Virus record (IMG/VR): IMGVR_UViG_3300020162_000055
Coordinates: 1-26,922 of that record
Source of the DNA: a virus
DNA length: 26,922 bases
Strand: one strand, 5' to 3'
Shown: positions 22,432 to 26,922 of the stretch, in pieces
Numbering within the stretch: position 1 is the stretch's first letter
Layout of the letters: every line of letters begins with the position of its first letter
Made by a program: the position numbers and the translations under genes
The notes under the pieces: generated by a model
Told to the model about the DNA's origin: nothing
Seen by the model: only the letters and a program-made list of their open reading frames with translations
Databases searched by the model: none

Positions 22432-22443
22432 TGGGAGACGAAA

Positions 22444-22551
22444 ATGATTAAGAAAATGCTAATTTTTCTGTATTTGTCAGTATGTTTAGGGGTATTTTTT
22501 GCTGTAATCATCTTTGGTACAGTAGCAATTTTGCAAACAATCTTTGGATAG
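22444..22551 (+). CDS. Micro membrane protein (35 aa), first rightward gene
   Basis: A 35-residue frame (MIKKMLIFLYLSVCLGVFFA, VIIFGTVAILQTIFG) is preceded by GGGAG at 22433-22437 with ideal spacing and followed 9 bases later by the next start. Almost the whole product is one long hydrophobic segment after a short basic start. It is the promoter-proximal gene of the rightward early unit. A small inner-membrane protein, possibly for superinfection exclusion or host inhibition; unproven. Confidence 0.6.
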   Translation: MIKKMLIFLYLSVCLGVFFAVIIFGTVAILQTIFG

Positions 22552-22560
22552 GAGATAAAA

Positions 22561-22752
22561 ATGAGAGATCCAGTATGGTTTAAAGAGTTTGAGCGTGAAT
22601 ATAACGAGCGTGAAGATCGCTTAGACGAGATACGTGAGAAAACTAAGGAGTTTAAAGAGCAGTTAGCTAAGTCAGAGTCACTATGGAAAAAACGGAATAT
22701 TCCTAATAAGGAGATGGAATATTCCAAAAATCTGGAGAAAGATAATGGGTGA
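22561..22752 (+). CDS. Small charged coiled-coil protein
   Basis: Encodes 63 residues with TAGGAGATAAAA before the ATG. The sequence is almost entirely charged helix (WFKEFEREYNEREDRLDEIR, EKTKEFKEQLAKSESLWKKR), a probable dimeric coiled coil. It overlaps the next gene by 8 bases. No family is recognised; an early regulatory or adaptor role is possible. Confidence 0.6.
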   Translation: MRDPVWFKEFEREYNEREDRLDEIREKTKEFKEQLAKSESLWKKRNIPNKEMEYSKNLEKDNG

Positions 22753-23203
22753 CATCTTTCAGGAGATTCCTAAAAGTAACACTAGGAAGTACCAGATTTG
22801 CGTGAATTTCCTCAAGAATTATCCGTTAAATTCGGAACAATACGCTGAGGAATTCGGAATGATGAGCTTTAAGTCTTTAGCTTTAATGCGCTGTGAGTTT
22901 GATGATATGTGTGAGGAGGGCTTGCTAAAGAAATATCAAGGCAGTTATAGTCCTAGTCCACGTTTGAAGAACTCGTTAAAACTGGATGAGATTGAGTACG
23001 TAAAGCCTAGAGAGCCTAAGCCATTTACGCCATTATCGAGCAAGTATTTTTTGCCTAAAGTATCACCAAGAGGTCAGGTTTTACGAGACTTCTGCCACAT
23101 AGGATTAAGCAATGGAGCAAAAGAAGAAGCAAGAAACGACTTATCAGTTCTTAACGAAGTCATGTCCGATTTGCAAGCGGAGCAGGTCGATAATCCAGTT
23201 TAA
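22745..23203 (+). CDS. Hypothetical early protein, winged-helix-like
   Basis: Encodes 152 residues with GGAGA upstream. Residues 1-75 look like a small winged-helix domain: helices in SNTRKYQICVNFLKNYPLNS and EEFGMMSFKSLALMRCEFDD, followed by EEGLLKKYQGSYSPSPRL as a possible wing. A Pro/Lys-rich linker (VKPREPKPFTPLSS) follows, then a short end. I do not recognise a family. Its position before the replication genes suits a DNA-binding early protein. Its last 92 bases overlap a zinc-ribbon frame in another reading frame. Confidence 0.6.
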   Translation: MGDIFQEIPKSNTRKYQICVNFLKNYPLNSEQYAEEFGMMSFKSLALMRCEFDDMCEEGLLKKYQGSYSPSPRLKNSLKLDEIEYVKPREPKPFTPLSSKYFLPKVSPRGQVLRDFCHIGLSNGAKEEARNDLSVLNEVMSDLQAEQVDNPV

Positions 23204-23252
23204 GAATAGTGATATTTGTAAGACTTGCAGGATCAGGAACAAAAGCGTATAG
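23112..23252 (+). CDS. Zinc-ribbon micro protein (46 aa), overlapping
   Basis: A 46-residue frame (MEQKKKQETTYQFLTKSCPI, CKRSRSIIQFKNSD, ICKTCRIRNKSV) has CPIC at 18-21 and CKTC at 36-39, i.e. CxxC-x14-CxxC in a basic setting, a classical zinc ribbon. AGGA lies 7 bases before its ATG. It overlaps the 3' end of the preceding gene by 92 bases, more than the other overlaps in this genome, but a chance frame carrying a clean four-Cys ribbon and a ribosome site is unlikely. Likely a small nucleic-acid-binding protein. Confidence 0.55.
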   Translation: MEQKKKQETTYQFLTKSCPICKRSRSIIQFKNSDICKTCRIRNKSV

Positions 23253-23253
23253 T
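23225..23253 (+). promoter_or_regulatory. Possible promoter for the structured RNA
   Basis: TATAGT at 23248-23253 is a good -10 box; TTGCAG at 23225-23230, exactly 17 bases upstream, is a weak -35. Transcription would start near 23260, just before the first hairpin of the structured RNA. The -10 overlaps the stop codon of the zinc-ribbon frame. Confidence 0.4.
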
Positions 23254-23259
23254 TATAGC

Positions 23260-23369
23260 AGTAGTACACGCTTGGAGGCGTGTTTTAGTAAGCCTTAGAT
23301 GGGACTCTGCTGGTACTAACCAGTCCTCCAACATCAGAAATGATGAGAGTCTCACCTAAGGCTTTTTTT
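23260..23369 (+). ncRNA. Structured phage RNA with pseudoknot and terminator
   Basis: Read directly: hairpin P0, ACACGC 23266-23271 with GCGTGT 23278-23283, loop TTGGAG. Outer stem P1, 23290-23298 with 23356-23364 (9 bp). After an A-C mismatch, P2, 23300-23308 with 23346-23354 (9 bp, one G-U). P2 opens into a three-way junction with P3 (CTGGT/ACCAG, 23310-23323, loop ACTA) and P4 (CATCA/TGATG, 23332-23345, GAAA loop). The joining strand CTCCAA (23326-23331) is the exact complement of the P0 loop (23272-23277). T23363-23369 gives a U-tract. It may be a trans-acting RNA or a leader/attenuator of the replication gene starting at 23382. I know no named family that it matches. Confidence 0.7.
23290..23369 (+). 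terminator. Rho-independent terminator formed by the RNA's closing stem
   Basis: The P1 stem AAGCCTTAG/CTAAGGCTT closes the branched structure and is followed directly by seven T. This would end transcripts from upstream unless the long stem is prevented from forming, leaving the replication genes dependent on read-through or anti-termination. Confidence 0.65.
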
Positions 23370-23381
23370 ATTGGAAAAGTC

Positions 23382-24017
23382 ATGCACTATTATCAATTCA
23401 ATATCGGTGATTACATAAGCCATACTTCTCATTTAACTAACGATGAGGATTTAACTTATAGAAGATTGCTCGACTTGTATTATCAAACTGAAAAGTCTTT
23501 TGACGTTATAGACTTACCTAAAGTAGCTAGAAAAGTTAAATCAAACGAAGAAACTGTAATGCTTATTTTGCATGAATTTTTTGAGTTTAATGTTGACGAT
23601 AATAGCTGGCACAACAAACGAGCGGATTCTGAAATCAAGGCTTATCAGAGCAAAGCGGATAGCGCACGTAAAGCGAATCAGATACGTTGGGGTTCTGAAA
23701 GGCATCTGAAATCAGATACGGCTCAGATCCTAAACAATAAACAAGAAACAATAAACAATATAAAGGATATACGTCCTTCAGACGTTGATGTATTAATTTG
23801 GCAAGATTTCGTTAAACATCGTAAAGCTAAGAAGTCACCAATAACTGAGACAGCATTAAACATGATTAGGACTGAGGCAAACAAAGCTAATTGGAAACTT
23901 CAGGATGCTCTAACGGAAATATGTTCTAGAGGATGGACTGGATTTAAAGCTGATTGGGTAAACAAAACTCAGGACTCAAAACCTGCATTTGATGGCAGAC
24001 TGCGAGGTGCAAAATGA
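23382..24017 (+). CDS. DUF1376 (YdaU-like) replication protein
   Basis: I start at the ATG at 23382 (MHYYQFNIGDYISHTSHLTN), the position where family members start; an earlier in-frame ATG at 23340 falls inside the structured RNA stem. The 211-residue protein has the DUF1376 core (EDLTYRRLLDLYYQTEKSFD and HNKRADSEIKAYQSKADSAR KANQIRW). A C-terminal half resembles replication-initiator helices (VDVLIWQDFVKHRKAKKSPI, GWTGFKADWVNK). Such proteins sit beside primase/helicase genes in phages and are thought to load helicase or bind the origin. Only a weak GGAAAAG ribosome site precedes it. Overlaps the next gene by ATGA. Confidence 0.75.
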   Translation: MHYYQFNIGDYISHTSHLTNDEDLTYRRLLDLYYQTEKSFDVIDLPKVARKVKSNEETVMLILHEFFEFNVDDNSWHNKRADSEIKAYQSKADSARKANQIRWGSERHLKSDTAQILNNKQETINNIKDIRPSDVDVLIWQDFVKHRKAKKSPITETALNMIRTEANKANWKLQDALTEICSRGWTGFKADWVNKTQDSKPAFDGRLRGAK

Positions 24018-24430
24018 GTGTAGATACATTGCTACAGCGTCTAACGAAAGTAAAGGGTGGCAAAGGTAGGTGGACTGCTTGTTGTCCTAGCCATGAAGAT
24101 CGTAGTCCTTCCTTAGCGATAAGAGAAACAGAAGATGGTCGAATCCTGCTGAAATGTTTTGGTGGTTGCTCAGTTCAGGAGATAGTCGGTTCTATCGGTA
24201 TGGATATAGGTGAGCTGTTTCCACCTGACGATAAGTTATCGCATCACAAGCCTAGAGTTAAAAATGCTTTTTACGCAACAGACTTACTTAGGGTTATTGA
24301 GTTCGAGTCCGTACTGGTATCTGTAGCTGCAAGTAACCTAGCTAACGGAATTAAATTAACTGATAATGACAGATCACGTTTAAGACAAGCACAAGAACGG
24401 ATCATTGAAGCAGCGAGGCACATAAGATGA
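24014..24430 (+). CDS. CHC2-type zinc-binding primase domain protein
   Basis: Encodes 138 residues. RWTACCPSHEDRSPSLAI at 19-36 and DGRILLKCFGGCSVQEIVGS at 41-60 give the CHC2 zinc finger (C24, H27, C48, C52), which recognises template in DnaG-type primases; GMDIGELFPP follows as usual. The ~75 residues after it are helical (LLRVIEFESVLVSVAASNLA, RSRLRQAQERIIEAARHIR). No TOPRIM or other polymerising domain is visible. Either the catalytic part is encoded elsewhere or the protein only assists the adjacent helicase. GAGGTG precedes it; ATGA overlap with the helicase gene. Confidence 0.8.
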   Translation: MSVDTLLQRLTKVKGGKGRWTACCPSHEDRSPSLAIRETEDGRILLKCFGGCSVQEIVGSIGMDIGELFPPDDKLSHHKPRVKNAFYATDLLRVIEFESVLVSVAASNLANGIKLTDNDRSRLRQAQERIIEAARHIR

Positions 24431-25434
24431 CTACAAACTTAGAATTAGTAGCAGTACAACTAGACGATGAGCGTAAAGCACGATTAGTTAAGTCACAGGA
24501 TATTGACGTAGAAAAGTATCTGAAGAATAACGATGTAGGTCAGAAGGTTCGCATAGTTTCAGATTGGCTAGATGAGATTACTGAGAACTACATTAATCCA
24601 CCTATTAACGATAATGCGACTATGCCGTTTACTAAGACGCATGGTGACTTTGCTTTCAGGTTAGGTGAGGTGACTTTATACGCTGGTGGTAACGGTGGCG
24701 GTAAGTCTCTGATAACTGGTCAGATAGCGTTGCACTTGATTAAACAGAAGCGCAAGTGTGTAGTGGCATCATTTGAGATGAAACCTACTAGCACTATCCA
24801 TAGGATGCTCAGACAGTTTGCGGGTGAGTTTATTGACGATCCGTTAACTAACGATAAAGAAAAGTACATCAAGGGATTAACTAAGCGATTTAACCAGTTC
24901 GCAGGAGAGCATCTGTACATCTACGATCAGCAAGGTTCCACTACGCCTAATCAAACGATAGCGATGGCTAGATACTGCGCTGTTGAGTTAGGAGTTGAGC
25001 ATATTTTTATTGACTCGTTAATGAAGGTCTGTAATGCTGAGGATAATTTCAACGAGCAGAAATACTTTGTAGATGAGCTAACCGCATTAGCAAGAGACCA
25101 TAACGTACACGTTCATTTGATCCACCATATCCGCAAGTTACAGTCTGAGGAAGTGCAGCCTAACAAGAACGACATCAAAGGTACTGGAGCAATAACGGAT
25201 CAGGTTGATAACGTATTCTTAATGTGGCGCAACAAGCAGAAAGAGAATCGTAGGCGTAACGGAGACAAGTACGAGGAAGATTTACCTGACGCTTACCTGA
25301 TGTGCGAGAAACAAAGAAATGGTGAAGCTCAGGAATCATACGGACTTTATTACCATTCAGGTAGTCAGCAGTTTATTGATACTTTCGGTGGTGCGACTAT
25401 GGACTTTGATAACAAAGGAAAGTTTCGTGGATAA
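24427..25434 (+). CDS. Replicative DNA helicase (DnaB/RecA-like)
   Basis: Encodes 335 residues. The Walker A motif AGGNGGGKS lies at 86-94 within GEVTLYAGG, a sensor strand VVASFEMKPTSTIHRM at 112-127 matches the DnaB-type motif, and Walker B HIFIDSLMK is at 192-200. HLIHHIRKL (230-238), KGTGAITDQVDNVFLMWRNK (251-270) and basic DNA-loop residues complete the RecA-like core of superfamily 4 helicases. The usual N-terminal primase-binding domain is replaced by ~75 residues, so it probably works with the small zinc-finger protein upstream as a split primase-helicase. GAGGCACATAAG ribosome site. Confidence 0.85.
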   Translation: MTTNLELVAVQLDDERKARLVKSQDIDVEKYLKNNDVGQKVRIVSDWLDEITENYINPPINDNATMPFTKTHGDFAFRLGEVTLYAGGNGGGKSLITGQIALHLIKQKRKCVVASFEMKPTSTIHRMLRQFAGEFIDDPLTNDKEKYIKGLTKRFNQFAGEHLYIYDQQGSTTPNQTIAMARYCAVELGVEHIFIDSLMKVCNAEDNFNEQKYFVDELTALARDHNVHVHLIHHIRKLQSEEVQPNKNDIKGTGAITDQVDNVFLMWRNKQKENRRRNGDKYEEDLPDAYLMCEKQRNGEAQESYGLYYHSGSQQFIDTFGGATMDFDNKGKFRG

Positions 25435-26329
25435 AATTGAATTCGGTGACTGCCGAGAAATAATGAAGAAATGGGCATCTCAAGGTATCAAAGCACAGAC
25501 TTGCGTTACTAGCCCACCTTATTATGGATTGCGTGATTATGGGCATGATGGACAAATAGGATTAGAAGAAACTCCTGCCGCTTACATTGAAGCTATGGTA
25601 GAAGTATTTAGATGTGTATGGGATGTATTAGAAGATGACGGTACATTATGGGTAAACATTGGTGATAGCTATTGTGGGACAGGGAGCAAGGGAGATTTTG
25701 TTGATCCTAAAAATCCTAATGGAAGAAATGGTCAATCTGTTAGCAAAACACAAAAGATAGAAGGCTACAAATCTAAAGACTTAATAGGCATACCGTTTAT
25801 GCTTGCATTTGCTTTAAGAAATGATGGATGGTATTTACGGCAAGATATTATTTGGCATAAACCTAATCCAATGCCTGAGTCTGTGCAAGATAGATGTACT
25901 AAATCACATGAGTACATATTTTTATTAAGCAAAAAACAAAAGTATTATTACGATATAAGCGCAATGCAAGAGCCAGCTATCTACGCAGGAGATGATAGGG
26001 GTGCGAGAGGAGACTCTAGGAGAGGAACTGAAGCTAACTCAATGTCAGGAAAAACTGGAGATACAAGAAACAAACGCAGTGTATGGACAGTAACAACTAA
26101 GCCTTATTCTGGAGCGCATTTCGCAGTATTCCCGCCAGATTTAATTGAGCCTTGCATAATGGCTGGTGCGCCTGTTGGAGGTATTGTTCTCGATCCTTTT
26201 ATGGGTAGTGGCACAACAGCTCAAGTAGCGCAAAACTTAGGAAGAAAATATTTAGGATGTGAATTAAATACAGAATATGAGATATTGCAACGTGAACGAT
26301 TAAAACAACAATCTTTAGAATTGATATGA
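25427..26329 (+). CDS. DNA methyltransferase (beta class, N4-C/N6-A)
   Basis: I choose the GTG at 25427 (VDKIEFGDCREIMKKW), just after GGAAAG and overlapping the helicase stop; open frame upstream lies within the helicase gene. The 300-residue protein has motif IV TSPPYYGLRDY at 28-38 before motif I DPFMGSGTT at 256-264. It also has SKDLIGIPFMLAFALR and WYLRQDIIWHKPNPMPESV. The IV-before-I order places it in the beta class; SPPY favours N4-cytosine, but N6-adenine members exist. No restriction gene is near, so it probably protects the phage DNA. Arg is often AGA and the middle is AT-rich, unlike its neighbours. Confidence 0.88.
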   Translation: MDKIEFGDCREIMKKWASQGIKAQTCVTSPPYYGLRDYGHDGQIGLEETPAAYIEAMVEVFRCVWDVLEDDGTLWVNIGDSYCGTGSKGDFVDPKNPNGRNGQSVSKTQKIEGYKSKDLIGIPFMLAFALRNDGWYLRQDIIWHKPNPMPESVQDRCTKSHEYIFLLSKKQKYYYDISAMQEPAIYAGDDRGARGDSRRGTEANSMSGKTGDTRNKRSVWTVTTKPYSGAHFAVFPPDLIEPCIMAGAPVGGIVLDPFMGSGTTAQVAQNLGRKYLGCELNTEYEILQRERLKQQSLELI

Positions 26330-26544
26330 ATGAGTTAATTGATACAGATAGCGAAGAATACAGACATCGCTGTGAAGTTTTAGTTGTATTACGATGGAGA
26401 GCATTAGACAGAAACAAGTCATCAGAATACCTACAGTTAGTTCGCAAGATGCGAGGTAATAACGCAGCAGATAAGCTAGAGAAGGACTGTAGAGAGCAGT
26501 GGGAGCGTGGCAATAAAGGCTTAAAAGGAGATTGGCGTGAATAA
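26326..26544 (+). CDS. Small charged protein (DUF7696-like)
   Basis: Encodes 72 residues, coupled to the methyltransferase by an ATGA overlap. The sequence (DTDSEEYRHRCEVLVVLRWR, YLQLVRKMRGNNAADKLEKD and EQWERG) is helical and charged. The Y-R-H-x-C-E-V ... V-R-x-x-R-G ... A-x-x-L-x-x-D ... E-Q-W pattern resembles a family of small phage proteins I associate with DUF7696, of unknown role. It sits between methyltransferase and nuclease genes in the replication module. Confidence 0.55.
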   Translation: MNELIDTDSEEYRHRCEVLVVLRWRALDRNKSSEYLQLVRKMRGNNAADKLEKDCREQWERGNKGLKGDWRE

Positions 26545-26758
26545 AGCAGACGTAATACGAATGGCTGATGAGTGTCAATTATTTGATGGTATTTGGAGTC
26601 ATCCAGAATTAAAAGAATTAAAGGCAGATAAATTCATTGAATTTGCTAATTTAGTTGCAGCAGCAGAGCGTGAAGCGTGTGCGAAGGTGTGTATTGATTC
26701 TGATAGGTATAGGGGCGATTATTTTGCTGCGGTTATCCGAGCAAGGGGGCAGGAATGA
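26537..26758 (+). CDS. Small conserved phage protein
   Basis: Starts at a GTG at 26537 with AAAGGAG 6-7 bases upstream; overlaps the previous gene by 8 bases. The 73-residue product ends with FANLVAAAEREACAKVCIDS and YFAAVIRARGQ, a helix (FA-x-LVAAAERE-x-CAK-x-C) that appears in many phage early proteins of unknown function. The double Cys (CAKVC) could bind metal. It overlaps the next gene by ATGA. Confidence 0.6.
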   Translation: MNKADVIRMADECQLFDGIWSHPELKELKADKFIEFANLVAAAEREACAKVCIDSDRYRGDYFAAVIRARGQE

Positions 26759-26922
26759 CTTATAAACGTGTGGATGATAATCAAGCGCAAGTCGTTAAGG
26801 CATTACGAGCTGAGGGTTGGACTGTTACACATCTACACGCAGTAGGCAAAGGCTGTCCTGACTTATTGGTAGGAGTAACTAGATTTAATGTTAAATACAA
26901 TTTCCTGCTCGAAGTCAAAGAC
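26755..26922 (+). CDS. VRR-NUC-like PD-(D/E)XK nuclease (partial at window end)
   Basis: The frame starts at the ATG at 26755, overlapping the previous stop, and runs off the right edge after 56 codons. It begins MTYKRVDDNQAQVVKALRAE, with GWTVTHLHAVGKGCPDLLVG and FLLEVKD. The order helix - strand - G-x-G-x-PDL-x-V - strand - ExK is the VRR-NUC / Holliday-junction-resolvase-like nuclease core with catalytic PD and EVK present. It would cut branched or linear DNA during replication or packaging. Only the N-terminal part is visible. Confidence 0.75.
   Translation, partial: MTYKRVDDNQAQVVKALRAEGWTVTHLHAVGKGCPDLLVGVTRFNVKYNFLLEVKD

Noticed and set aside
22419-22727. 102-residue leftward frame opposite the early rightward genes
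   Set aside because: It is antisense to three well-supported small genes and has no ribosome site or recognisable domain.
23340-23381. Upstream ATG at 23340 as start of the DUF1376 gene
   Set aside because: It would translate through the 3' side of the P4, P2 and P1 stems and the U-tract; family members start at MHYYQFN, which is at 23382.

Overview
The window is part of a tailed bacteriophage genome, most likely a short-tailed (podovirus-like) phage of an aquatic Gram-negative bacterium. The reasons are a major capsid protein of the SU10/DUF5309 type, an adaptor and a nozzle-like tail protein, a run of Gly/Ala/Gln-rich ejection proteins, no tape-measure or sheath gene, and tail-fibre modules of a kind common in freshwater and marine phages. 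The DNA is moderately AT-rich and genes are packed with ATGA/TAATG overlaps. Host genus cannot be fixed from the sequence; a freshwater proteobacterium is a guess. Terminase and portal are not in the window and are expected to lie upstream of base 1; a DNA polymerase is also absent.

Layout. Bases 1-3.0 kb: end of an upstream gene, scaffold-like protein, major capsid protein with an intrinsic terminator behind it, a small protein and a GT-A-type glycosyltransferase. 3.0-7.9 kb: adaptor, several beta-rich virion proteins (one made of exact 20-residue repeats), nozzle-like protein, C1q-like protein and a GNAT-like protein. 7.9-12.5 kb: four ejection/internal virion proteins. 12.5-17.4 kb: a tail-fibre and receptor-binding cassette, interrupted by a GIY-YIG homing endonuclease. 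17.4-19.4 kb: lysis cassette (small membrane proteins, 3-TM holin, M15 endolysin, signal-peptide coiled-coil protein, Cys-rich protein). 19.4-20.4 kb: metallophosphoesterase. 20.4-22.25 kb on the minus strand: a leftward operon with an ERF-type annealing protein, an SSB-like small protein, an HTH regulator and several small proteins, driven by a recognisable promoter. 22.25-22.44 kb: divergent control region. 22.44-26.9 kb: rightward replication module with a DUF1376 protein, CHC2 zinc-finger primase domain, DnaB-like helicase, DNA methyltransferase and the start of a VRR-NUC-like nuclease.

The most unusual element is at about 23.25-23.37 kb. A compact intergenic stretch just before the DUF1376 gene folds on paper into a hairpin followed by a three-way junction. 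One arm is capped by GAAA. The whole six-base loop of the first hairpin is complementary to the single-stranded joining segment of the junction, which would make a pseudoknot. It ends in a U-tract and is preceded by a -10-like box, so it looks like a ~110-nt phage-encoded structured RNA (or structured leader/attenuator). I do not recognise it as a named family. No intergenic stretch exceeds 300 bases; the largest is the ~190-base divergent control region. No tRNA, rRNA, CRISPR array, IS element, integrase or attachment site was recognised.
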